In this document: one piece after another, positions 27,675 through 39,775 of the stretch
Layout of the letters: the number at the start of each line of letters is the position of its first letter
Numbering within the stretch: the first letter of the stretch is position 1
Source: Channa striata
Lineage: Eukaryota > Chordata > Actinopteri > Anabantiformes > Channidae
Reading direction: 5' to 3'
DNA length: 64,000 nucleotides
Assembly (NCBI GenBank): GCA_033026295.1
Contig: CM065170.1
Span: 15,076,040 to 15,140,039, forward strand
Made by a program: the position numbers and the translations under genes
Notes under the pieces: model-generated
Told to the model about the DNA's origin: nothing
Database searches by the model: none
Seen by the model: the letters and a program-made list of their open reading frames with translations, nothing else

Positions 27675-30600
27675 TCAGTCTTGGTTGGGCCCAGTTGGAG
27701 TATTGGTGGCCGGTGGTAGGCTCTGAAGGAGCAGGGGGCTCAGTTTGGAGAGCAGCCCAGTGCGGGGCAGAGCCTGTAGAGAAGGGAGCAAGGTGGAGAG
27801 GCTGGGGGGCTGGAGGGAGTACAGACCTGTCATGCTGACGGAGGCTGGGAGGGGACAAGAGCCTGGAGCACACACTGAGGAAGACGAGGAAGAGGACGAG
27901 GAAGGGGGTGAGAGTGGGGGGCGGGGGGATGTGTGGCTGTTGCTGGGGGACCGTAGGATGGAGCGGTGGTGAGGGGGGCGTCTCTTCTCCTGAGGCTTAG
28001 CTTCTATAGAGAGGGAGATACACACACGCATACACCAGCTCAAAGACATGCGGGGACTGTGTACATGTGCATACACACACACACACAAATTAGTTTAAAC
28101 TGCCTTTCACCCTAAGAGTTATTTACTAAGATAAACCACATGTTAATTGTTAGCAGCTGGATGACAAACAAATCAATAATATGAAACAATCTACAAAATT
28201 TGGCTAAGGTTGAAATTATGTCAGTTTGTTTCAAAATGTTTTCGTGCCCAAATAATCAATTCAACCTTAGTGCATTGAAACAGGTTCATGTGGTTTTATC
28301 CTCAGCATTAGGTGGGGTCATGCTAAGATCATGCACTGGCAAACTGAAGTTAAGGGGCCATAGACATGCAGGACATGAAACTCATTTTTTCATAAGCCTA
28401 GGACAAGGGTGATTTTCCATCACCATCACTAACACCCAAAGCTAACTTGTCACTCAGACACTGACCTCTAACCACTTGCCTTTAAAACTCAAATGTCACA
28501 ACCTGGTTCAGGGAAATTGACAAGGAGGAGTCCATTGAAAGGTTATCACAAAGTAATTCTAATTTATTAGTCTAAAATCCACTCTACAAAATCTAAACTA
28601 CAAAAGAAGGTGAGACCAGATGCATCTCAGCTGTTGAATGTCATCATTTGAAGCCAACTCTGCCGAAATGGCCCAGACAAGCTTTTTGATTATGGGGGGC
28701 CATCACAATCAGCAGGAGGAGGTTGTCAGACATACACTAAAAGGCAGAATATGTGATACTAAGAGAGAAAAGAAACAACAGGAGAAACACAGGCGGAGAA
28801 GGCACAGAAAACAGCAACCAGCAATACAGGTAGATAGTTTATAGATTCCCTTACCCCTGACTGGGCCGAGTGTCTTGCTGCCTCCACGTCCGCCAGTGTG
28901 CGTGCTGTTGTGCTGTGTGTGAGTTCGGGCCGGGGGGCAGCCAAAAGTAAAGCTTGGAGAGCTGTGCATCTTTGGAGAGGGCGTCTGGCTGCTGCTACTG
29001 TGGCTGTTGCAGCGAACACGACTGAGGGTGTTCTCCGACACCGAGCCAGACAGACAGCTGCTCAGGAGATTAAACACAGAAACCCGTGACCAAGGATTGG
29101 AACTGTGTTGTCTATCAAAGTTTGGAAGTGATGTGTATGTAAACTCACTTGTTGAAGCTCTTTGGAGGTGATGCCTTGCTGCCATTATGGTGTATTTTTG
29201 GCAGATGGTGAGCATGTATGTGTATGTTCAGACCTCTGGTGTTGCGAACATGCTTGAGGATCCAGGCTCGGAGATTTGTCAAGCAGCTGTGTTCGGACAG
29301 CACCAGCCGGGGCCACGGGTTACACTCCGCCATGTCCAGGGCTGAGACAGCCACAGCTCGCCCCACCTGGTACACAATAACTTACTTCAGAACTAACTTA
29401 TCCTTGATAAATAAATTTGTATGTCATAGCAGATGCACAGCTTTTGCAGCTATCAAAAAACAGCAATACAAACAAACAAAAAAACACTTCAATAAGTAGC
29501 TTAGACAAAGCTGATTAAAAGGAATAAATATATTGGAATGTAATTATTGTAGTTCATTCATAATAAATGTTGCTCATTCTTGCACCCATGACATCTGCAA
29601 GACACAACAAACTAAATTCCTGTCTGAATGAGATTAAATAGTAAAGAAACGCCTTTGTTGTCCTACCTGTTCAAATATTTCTGGAGTGTATTTCGGAGGG
29701 AATGATGGTGGTGGAGGGGGGGTGGCCCGTCCGTTGTCATGGCAGGCGGGTGGGATGCTGTTCATGCTTTTTCCTGTGTTGTAGTTGCACTCCAAAGTGT
29801 AGCTGATTTGGAGTTGATAATAGACATGTGACTAACTGTAAACTGCAAATATTTATTAAATACCTACCCACGTAACTTATTGTTTTACATTCAAAACTAA
29901 AAGACACATGATTATCAACAGGATAATTAATCATCCTCAAATCTTCTGGCTCCTCACAACTCATAATTTCCTGGAAACAATTTATGTAGGGTGTATCTAC
30001 CAAAATCTGACCTGTGAAGCAGCCCTATTGCCTTGTAAATTGCCACCCGCCCACTGCCTTCTTTAGACTGGCCATCTCTCTTGTCTCGGGCATACATGTT
30101 TTTCTCAGAGAAGTTACATCCCTGAAAATCAAAGTGGGGTGAGTTCACAGCGATCAGCCTTGGATAGAGCATGTTCTCTACCTGCAGACAGAGGGAACAG
30201 AAAGCACAGGACCTGAGATGTTGGTGATAATAGATGGATCTATTATCACTGCTTATAGCAGCATCTGCTGTTGCTGCCATAAGCAGAAAAACAAAAATAC
30301 ACAAAATAAAGTTAAAAGTGTGTTGCCAAACGTAAAGAAGCTCAATACATGCACGTTTTTTTTACCTGCTGGCTTTCATCGGGAAGGCTATTTCCATACA
30401 TGAAGCAGCCACGTTTGGAGGCATGGCCATGTAAGTCCACATAATAGGCCACACCTCCCTCCAGTGGTGGAATGGATTCCTGCTGTTCTTCCATTTGTGG
30501 AACAGTTACCTCTACAGTAACAGAAGCTACGGTCTCTGAGGAGCTTGATGAGCTGTTTTGGTTACCCTTCTCCAACTCTGTGGTGACCCAGACGTTTTCT

Positions 30601-32776
30601 TCCATAACCATGGGAACATCTGGCTTTGCAGGATCGGCATCCTTCTCTGCATTACGCTGATTCAAGCTCACTTCAAGAGCGGTGAGGGGAGGAGCTTGTG
30701 GTTGATTAGTGGGTTTGGTGTTGAGGGGTGGACTCTGAGTGCGTGTTGGACTGTTACAGTGGGCGCTAGACTGTGTGTTGTGAAGGCGGTTGTGTGTGTG
30801 GTGGTAGAGTAACAGTGTTTTGGCTGCATAGATGGATGGGTGCAGCTCAGGGTTGGGATTAAGGTATTGTCTATTCAGGTTCACTCCCCTAGAATCAGTC
30901 CTGCAAAACACAAACACTGTGTCTTAGCCACTTGAGTAACTAGGTAACAGTTAACTGTCAGTAACAAAATAGTTTCCTAAATGTCCTGAAATGTATATGA
31001 GAAAACCAGCTTTCATTGTCAGTAGCGGAATAACTACACTGCTCCTGAAAAAAAAGCAGATTCTCACACGCATACTGTGGTTTCTAATGTGCTTTTAAAA
31101 TGTATGTGTGGGCAGGACAGAGACAATAGCAGGACAGCTATGACAACAAAGGATTTCAGTGAAAAAAATGACCATTGTGTATACCACTGGATCCTCATAC
31201 TCAAAATAATTTAGCTACAGTCCCGCTCTAACTAAGTAACATTTTAAACCATGTAACTACTAAACAAGACTACTTCTTACATTGCTGTTAAGAGGATAGT
31301 GCATGAATGTACATATCTTACCTATAGTGACCGCGGACAACGCCGTCTGGGTTGAGCATAGGAATGAGCTTGAACACAAACATGTTGCGAAGCGCATTAG
31401 CACGTGGGTCATCGCTTCTTAGAATAAAGTTTAGGAAACCGTTAAACACAAATGACGAGGGTGTTTCCCCAGGGTGCACCCGACTGCTAAGGAAAAACAC
31501 CTGTAGACACACAAAGGGCCAATGTTGAGCTTCCTCACGTTGACAGGCGATTCCACATCAGCCTCAGCCTTCAGAATTCCTATTAAAAGCCACCTATAGT
31601 CTCACAGTATCAAAGAAAATGCAAATTGTCTAAAGGTATAATTTGGTGATACCCTTTTGCCAGAAAAACGGTGCGGTCTTGGAGTATTGGTGTCAGGAAA
31701 CAGCTTAGGCAGACGGGGTTCTCTCTCCTCTTGCATCCCGCTGCAGTTGGTCACAGTGAGCAGGTCCACCCTATTGCCATCTAGAGAGTGGCACAGCAAC
31801 TCCCTGTGGTAATACACACTGCCTGGTGCACTGGCAGCAGTTAAGGAGCAAAGGTTGGTAGAAAAGAGAGTCAACAATTAGCAGCCAAATATGATTATTT
31901 AACTCATGCAGTTTTTTGCGTGTGGCAGGCTTGTGCTGAGTTCTACCTGCTTGGATTGAGTTGCGCACTAGGGTAGCTTTCATCCAACTGCTGCAGCATC
32001 TCCTGGCACTCAGTGTAGGAGAATGGGTAGCAGAAAGAGAAGTAGGTGGTTGCCCCACGAAACTCCAACAGCCGGTGGGTGAATGAGAGAATGAACTGGT
32101 TATCCACAATCTAAAAAGCAGCAAAAGAAACAAAGGAGAGGCATATTATTAGAAAGATTTTAACGTCACACTGACAGCATTCTGCTTCATTAGCTCCTGT
32201 GGCCTGGCAAATTCAGAATGTCTGTGTATATACTTCAGTTGCAGGTCTGTCTCGGATCCTCTCCCACCGGTTCTTGCCAGGTAGAGTTCGAACAAGAGGA
32301 GCCATGCCCTGGCTGTAGAGTTTCCTCTGATTGTTCATATTCATCACATTGATCTTCAGTATTTTCCCAGGTGCTGCACCCCGCACACTGAAGTAAAACC
32401 ATGATCTGAAATACAAAAACATGATTTGGGATGCTAGAAAACTTGTAGTTCAATGTAACAGTTGTGTGCAACACAACTGGATATATAAAACATATACAGA
32501 GACATTGCCATTTGCTGTCTTCGCATGGACATACTTGATACACAAGCTGGGGTTTTGTTACCTGTTTCCATTCTCATGCTCTGTTCCAGCACAGTCTGGC
32601 TGTGTCCACACATTAAACTCATAGTCCGGGGCCAGGTTTGACCCTAAGGGGCCATTCCCACTGGAAGCTGTATCAGAGGAAGGGCTGGAGTTGCCCTTCT
32701 CCACCTTCTCCACACGTGCCAGGTTCCCCGAGTCAAACTTGGAGCTGAACACAATATTACCAAAGCGAGCCTCCAT
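27675..32776 (-). CDS. agbl5: Cytosolic carboxypeptidase 5 (tubulin deglutamylase)
   Basis: Eleven coding exons: 32776-32562, 32405-32234, 32110-31947, 31830-31653, 31500-31322, 30900-30366, 30181-30012, 29802-29667, 29366-29149, 29057-28855 and 28003-27675. All are GT-AG and in phase, giving 832 residues (human 886). CCP5 removes glutamates, notably the branch-point glutamate, from tubulin side chains. The N-terminal domain holds DYEFNVWTQPDC. The M14 zinc motif HPGE is at His252/Glu255, and DLHGHASKRG supplies His460. Glu542 in YTLECNYNTG is the expected catalytic acid. The start MEARFGN matches human MELRCGG. The C terminus is Ser/Pro-rich and about 50 residues shorter than human; alternative 3' exons may exist (see 22721-23628). 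A 5' non-coding portion begins at 32856. Confidence 0.96.
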
Positions 32777-33399
32777 TGTTCTCAACTCTGGCTTCTTTCA
32801 CTGTTCTCCCTTCTTGTACTTTTCGAGGTGCCTGTCAGACATCTGACATTGATAGCCTGTGATAAAAATTTGATAAACACACTTTTATTTAGACTCAGAA
32901 AAATAATAAGTGGAGCTTCTGGTATATATATAAACAGAAAAAACAGTGATGTGTTCTTGAAACAAACCCAAAATAGCACAGCTTTGTATCACAAAGACAA
33001 GAAAGAAAGAAAGAAGATGAAAGAAAGATGTTGCTCAGTTGACAAAAGAACCTGAAGGAAATTTCTAAACTGATTTAATGCTTTTGGCTTTAATGATTCT
33101 TATTCTATAAACAGGGAACAGCCATCTACCTTGCAAAAATCTGTGTGCCCCTTAATTAAACTTAGAGGACCACTTCTACAGCCATACATTTTCTTTTGAA
33201 CCCCCTTAAAAATGGATGATGGGCAGATGACCTGCATAACTGCAGACAGTTATTCAGAACCGATCACAGTGTGACTGGTAAATTTCACTTAAATCTAAAA
33301 TATCAGTACATGCTTCTGACAAATCAAAACGACACTTCTCGTTATCTACAATGTATTTGATACAACATCAGGGCTTAATAGCGACAACCTGAGGCCGCT

Positions 33400-33860
33400 A
33401 CAGAAAACGCGCCCACGGCCAAACTAAACACAGCATTTTCTACAGTTACATTCCACAACGGCTAAACGTGTGTATTTGCTGAACACTTCCTGTCGCTTTA
33501 TAGATGCTCGGCTTGGTGCTTATGGTTTATGAGAACGTGACTGCATCTGTGTACTGCGGGATACACACAATGGCTGCTGTTGGATTTCGGTAACCGAGCA
33601 ATAACAACAACAGCTGACCGAGAGATCCAGCACCGAAGGGGGTGTGGAGAGACTACTTTCCGCGTAGCAAGTCGGTTCAGAAAACTGATTCCGTTAAAGC
33701 CGGTAAACTACGCAACCGATAAGCGATATCTGCTGCTAGGCTAGCTCAAAGCTCAGTGTTATCGATATTAACGTTTAATCTATAAACGCTAGCGTGCGTT
33801 TCCCAGCCACTTAAGCTAACGCTAACTTAGCCTCCAGACTAGCAGTCGTTAGTCGTATTT
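33400..33860. promoter_or_regulatory. Putative bidirectional promoter, agbl5 (-) and small + strand gene
   Basis: This CpG-containing stretch lies upstream of agbl5 and around the candidate first exon at 33570. The agbl5 non-coding 5' exon begins at 32856 on its acceptor, so its transcription start should lie in this region. Confidence 0.5.
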
Positions 33861-36800
33861 TCTTTCAGATTCACTGCTATTTGACCTTTACATTATCGAC
33901 ACCCTTTTGTTTTGCCGATTCTTTGATGCAAAGCGATAACGTATCAGTCTTACTGGGCTATTTTCCATCGATGTCCATCTTTGTGTCTCCGTCCTTCCCA
34001 ACCCTCAGTTCAGTGCTGAGCATGCTACGTTCACGGTTCTCGGTAGAAATGAATGCTGTCTGAACAATCCCTTGTCCCTCATCGCCGTTACTGCAGTAAC
34101 TGGGTGTGGGATGTTTGTTGCTTCTTACAAACGCTATCAGACAAGAAGAATAGTTATATTTATACATTATAATTAGTTGCATTAGTTATATTTACACACA
34201 GATGTAAAAACATTACTGTAACAAACGGTTCAATGTCACTATAAGATGCGTTTGAGACCTCAGAATTGTGTGATATTTACCTTAACATCAGTTTAACTTT
34301 ATTAACTTTATTTATTATTAACAGAACCTCAAACTATCAGCTAGAGGGATAGAACTTGGACACACTTAGATGTTACAACACAACAATGACTCCAGTTATT
34401 ATCACAGCTGGTTATGGATTAGATAAAGTAAGTTCTTTTGGAATGGCTGTGGTTAAGTCCTGACGTCAACCCTATCTAGCATGGAATCTAACGGGATATT
34501 AAGCATCGCATTGAATTCACACAGAACAGACAAAAATTGGATCTGAAATCTGTCACACAGGACAGAAATTAGAGACCTTATCTCGAAATCTGTTACTTTT
34601 AATTACGAGTTACACAACGTCTCGTAATTATGATTTATAGATCTCGTAAATATAAGACCGTTTCAGAACCTGCCTTTGAATAATTAGTTTTTTAGATGTC
34701 TTATCACAGTAGTTCAGTGACAGTTTTCAATACTTCCGAAACTCTTGTGAAACAGAGCTGTCGATAGATATTTCCGTGGAGCTTCCATCTGCAGCTGGCA
34801 GTGTGATTATCTGTATCCCCTGGCAACACCTACCTTCCTGTTTCCTGTAGATGTTGGTCTTTAACGTTTAATGTGAGATTTTGTAAAACAATGTCAAAAA
34901 TGAAATAGACAAATTTAAGATCGTATTCAGTAAGTCTCCAAATAAATAAAACTAAGAATTAGGAATTAATTTAAATCCTAAACCATGATGCCACTATCGT
35001 CTCAATTGTGACAAATTAATAACCACTATAACCTTTCCACGCATCTTGATCTCCGGATCTTGGGAAATTATTAAACATTACATGTTAAACGTGTTCCATC
35101 GTGAGAAGAGAAACAGGAAGTGTTGCCATAGATACAGAAAGTCGCTTTGGCGTCTTTTTTTTAACATATGTGTTTAAATTTAGCCTCATTAAATATGCAT
35201 ATAATTTAATTCAATACAACTTTATTTATATAAAACCAATTAACAAGAAAGTCATCTCAAGGCACTTTATATAATAAAGTCTATTATTAAAATTCTAATG
35301 TGTAGAGAACCTAACAAATCCCCCCTTGATCAGCCATAGGCAATAGTGAAGAGGAAAAACTCCCTCAGAACCAAGCTCAGCATGGGGCAGGCCCAAAACA
35401 CTGGACAGGTCGGTAGGACCACCCCTGATGCACTGGAAGACAGATATCTATGACTAACTATAACCTTTATCAAAGAGGAAGCTTTTAAACCTAGACTTAA
35501 AAGTAGAGACGGTGTCTGCTTCCCAAATCTGAACTGGTTCCACAGGAGAGGAGCTTGATAGCTAAAGGCTCTGCCTCCCATTCTACTTCTGGAAACTCTG
35601 GGAACCACAAGTAGGCCTGCATTTTGTGACCGAAGTGGTCTATTAGGATGATATGATACTAGGAGATCTTTTGATGCAGCTTGACTGATAGAGCTTAATA
35701 GTTAAGAAGAAGGGTTTTAAATTCTACATTTAATGGGAAGCCAATGGAGAGAAGCTAATGAAGGCAAAATTTGGTCTGTCATGCCAATACCAGCCAGTAA
35801 TCTTGTTGCAGCACGTTGGATTAATTGCAGGCTTTTTAGAGAGAAAGAGAATTACAGTAGTCCAATCTAGAAGTAACAAATGCATGGATTTACTGCTTTT
35901 AACCATTGGATGTACCGAAAACTTACTGATTTCCTTGTATAAATGAAGCAAACTTAAAAATGTGATAATTCTCAGGCAGCTTCTGAGGTGTAGCTTTCAA
36001 ATTCCTGCCTCAGAAAAAACATACAGCATTATATCATATGCTGCAAAATGAACTTTGTAGCCCATTTGATGATATTTTGGAAATTAATTCCTCCAAAAAA
36101 CTGAAGACATCCTAAAAACATTATGATTCTCACTCTCCTTCATCAAAAATAACGGATTAGTTAAAGTACATGTTAATAATATTAAGAACATAAATGTCTT
36201 TGCATTTGGTGTCATTTTACTGAACATAGCACAGCAGGCTGTGGGACATGTTAAAATTACACACACCCCATCAAAGAAAACAGTATAAATGTGGGAAACA
36301 CATTGCACTGGGGTGTGTTGGTCATTTCTAATAAAACCTCAGAATCTCACTCTTTTGCTATATGTTTATGATGGGTAAACCAAACGCACTTTATAGGAAG
36401 ACTAGGGGTGTTTTAAACTGAAAAAAGGACTGAATGTTTCATAATCTTTTACATATAACTCACATGCATGAAATTAGGTCAGTCAGAGGCAGAAAATAAA
36501 CTCTCAGTAAAAAACATTCATAACATTCGCAAACATTAAAAAAATACTGGGTCACATGCTGGAGCCTGTCCCAGCTGTCATCAAGCAAGAGATGGGGTAC
36601 ACTTTGGACAGGTCCGCAGTCTATCTCAGGGCCACAGAGAGACATACACAGACAGACAACCATTCACAGTCACACGAACGAGTAACTTTACAGTCACTAA
36701 TTAACAAATTGTGGACAGTGAGAGGAAACCGGAGAATTTGAAAGAAACACACAAGTACATGGAGAACATGCAAACTCCACACAAACCCACAACCTTCTAG

Positions 36801-38349
36801 CTAGGAGGCAGCAGCACTAACCCCTCCACATCCATGCTGTGTATTTTGTGCCTTCTTTTAGTTTTAATTTTTGTACGCCATGTTTTATGTTCCATATGTG
36901 AGCTTAAAACTGACTGGGTTTACAATGTTTACATGTTTAAATTTAATGTACTACAGTAAGTATAGAATAAAATAATAATATTTAAAAAGTACAGGAGCTA
37001 ACAGCATTTTCCCACCATAACATATTTTACAGTTACAGGCAAGTTACACTGCATTTGCATTTGCCTTGTACTTGTACATGTGTAATGACAATAAAGTTGA
37101 ATCTAATTTAATAAGTCACATTGTTCTAGAGGATGACTGGCATGACATTGGCATCTCAACAACTGGCTTGTTGTAGCCCCTATGCATTTTGGTTAATTCA
37201 TAGGGGAGGGGGCGGGGCAGGGGTCCTTGAAAACCAGGATAGAGATCAACTAATCTATATCATGTCTTGAATTACAAACTCAGTAAACACTGCCAGATTA
37301 GTAAGGTTTAAAAAAAACTTTTTTTTTTTACAAATTGCTTATGATACCAATCGGTGACAAATTATTTAAATGTTTTTCAGATTGATAAGGAGTTCATGCT
37401 GTAAACTTACTGTCTACATTCTTCAATGATCGATACTCATCAGAATTGATGAGATCTCCTGGTGCAACATTGGGGCAGCTGTTAGAAAAATATGACACTT
37501 TGAGATTGCCATTTCCAAGGTTTGTGTTGTGCATTTTCTGTTTTATAAAGCTTACATCATCATTCTCATTTTTTGTTTAAGCCTTTTCTTATATTTAACC
37601 TTTTGATTCTACAGGATGACACTATACATACCAGAACAGCTTACATCCTTTAGCCTACCTGAATCAAAAACAAAAGAACAAGTTGTCACAGAGAAGGAAT
37701 ATATGGTAAGTTACTGAGAAAATACTTTGCGTTTCACATACCCTGAAGTCTTTTCACATTTGTGAAGTTCAAATTTTTGGTGGAGTTGTTCTGGAGTGCG
37801 TAGTCAGAATTGACCACCCTATGTAAAATGAATAATGTGGCCAAAACATTAGAACCTTACAATGCACTCCAGTACAACTACACTACCCACTTTGACCTCA
37901 GTAGTGAAAACATAGTAGAATGATCACCTGTCTGACAATAAAAACGGAGAAAATATAACCTAGTAAAAGTAAAATTCATACAGAGCTTCTGCCTTAGATT
38001 GCACAGGTGGTCATTATGTTATGGTTAGACAAGGAGGGCACAGTTTTCTGGATGTTTTCTTCAAAAGTTATCAATAGTTATCCAATGAATACTTAATTAT
38101 TAAGTATTAATGTCATTTTGATTTTTTATGTTTGTCTTTATTTCACTACTATCTCTGAATGTTTTTTTTCCCACAAGCTGCTCTTGTTAAGTGTTGCCTT
38201 AAATTCTGCGTCTTGCTTTCTGGATCTTTCTGCGCCTAATATTATATTTCTTGTTCACATGACTCGTTTTTTATTCATTCCTACAGGGTTCAGATCCTAA
38301 CACACAGTCCCATGAAGCAAGCTGTGATGGAGAGTATACATGGTACTGA
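33570..38349 (+). CDS. Candidate three-exon gene for a 57-residue protein
   Basis: Exons are 33570-33589 (ATGGCTGCTGTTGGATTTCG, donor GTAACC), 37615-37705 (acceptor ctacag, donor GTAAGT) and 38287-38349 (acceptor ctacag, stop TGA). The phases match at both joins. The peptide starts MAAVGFRMTLYIPEQLTSFS, continues through LPESKTKEQVVTEKEYM and ends CDGEYTWY. It is acidic, has no signal peptide or membrane segment, and I do not recognise it. An AATAAA at 39117-39122 would close a 3' UTR of about 0.8 kb. A further exon-like block at 34325-34427 (acceptor acag, donor GTAAGT) is not phase-compatible and may be an alternative 5' exon. Exons 2 and 3 are better supported than the first. Confidence 0.5.
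35205..35945. repeat. Long teleost interspersed repeat, diverged
   Basis: Recognisable phrases include 'ggaaaaactccctcagaacc', 'ggtctattaggatgatatga' and 'aattacagtagtccaatcta'. They occur in the order typical of a high-copy fish repeat that starts 'caactttatttatata'. The short open frames within it are not genes. Confidence 0.75.
36540..36835 (+). repeat. Dispersed fish repeat, nearly full length
   Basis: It contains 'ctggagcctgtcccagctgt', 'gacaggtccgcagtctatct' and 'agaacatgcaaactccacac'. This is the most complete of the three copies of this repeat group in the window (the others are at 6735 and 22100). Confidence 0.75.
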
Positions 38350-39116
38350 AGGATGGTGCCTGACGATTACCCACAGGATTTTGGTGTCGTAATTGAAGTT
38401 CTGAAACATGTCAGAGGCTTGGGGAACATCATGACTTGTGCTCTTTTATTTGGACCAATTTGCTGTTTGGACATATGCTGCCCACTACAACATAAATGCA
38501 TGTTTTGATTGCTGCATAAGATTTTTCTCTGCCATCCATGGTACAGTTCCTCAAAAACAAGCTTCAGGAGTAGGTGAGCTTAAACAAGACTGCTTTCTGG
38601 AGTTCTGCAAGATTTGTTTTCTTCATGTATGTGGAAAGCTGTTATTTTTGGCACAATTCATCATAGATGTCTCGACTGTGAGCTTAAATAAGACTGCTAA
38701 AAGTTAAAACAAATAACCAAGTGTTTCTTTGTATTTTCTTCCTCCACTGGAGAAATGTTAAAATAGGAAGTCTGTTAATTAATAGAGTACAATATGGACT
38801 CAAGCAGTTGTTACAAACTTATGAATACTTTTTATGAGTGTAGTGGTTCTGCTCAAACACAACTAAAAGAGCTACAGTGGTAACTGTTATAAAGGCATTT
38901 AGGTCTATGGATCATTTCAAACTTGAAAAACTGTTGTTATAGCAATTTTCTTGCTTCATTTGTAAGTTCCCTTTTATGTTGGGCAGGTATTTCTGAAAAG
39001 GTTAGTGTTTCAGTGGCTTGTTAGAAATTTCAAAAACTTGAAACACAAATCTAGTGACATTGCTTTTTTGTCTCAAAGGGTCAAGATTGTATTGTTGGTA
39101 AACAAAAATGTGTGGA

Positions 39117-39122
39117 AATAAA
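39117..39122 (+). other. Candidate poly(A) signal of the 57-residue gene
   Basis: AATAAA lies about 770 bases after the stop at 38349 and before the poly(A) polymerase promoter. Confidence 0.45.
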
Positions 39123-39775
39123 ATGTTAAATTGGAGTATGTTTTCTGTGCTTTTATGTAAATTAGTTAAATTTGTTAATTTCATGCTTTCTATTGCGGTT
39201 GTGTAAAACAAATCTGAGACAAGATGACATTTTAGGAAAACTACGAAAAACCATATTACTTTATTAAACAATAGTGAATTTAGGAATACTGACAAGAAAT
39301 TAACTAGTTGTCTTGAGGAGGTTTACTGATGTAGAGTGAATTAGAAAGAAATATACTAGACTAACAAAAAACAAACATTTGGATACAATAAAATGCAAGA
39401 CATTAAATGAACATGTTTCAATCAATTTGTACCAACAACAATATGTAGTGTTGAAATAACATGTTCAAGACATACTTTATTTACCTGATTGGATTAGATG
39501 CACTTAAGGTGCTATGATAAAATCATGTTCATTGAACATTTAATTTTTTTGAGTGTAAAGTCCAGTTTAGGACAGTTTAATCCAGAAAATGCCAGAGCGT
39601 GAACCGAACATGCTAACGTAATAACCGTACGTGCGCAGCCAACGGTCGGTGACCCAGTGGCCCTTCGTGACGCGCCGTTGATGACTGACTGCTGCGCGTA
39701 TTTCTGTCTGTTTTACTGAGTGAAAACACGATATTTTCGACTTTTCATAAATTACACTGCTTAACTTTTGCAACT

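Noticed and set aside
28638..29215. Open frames on the plus strand and extended minus frames around agbl5 exon 10
   Set aside because: They are shadows of the agbl5 exon 29057-28855, whose phase is fixed by both neighbours.
35330..35946. Short open frames on both strands
   Set aside because: They lie inside a diverged teleost interspersed repeat.
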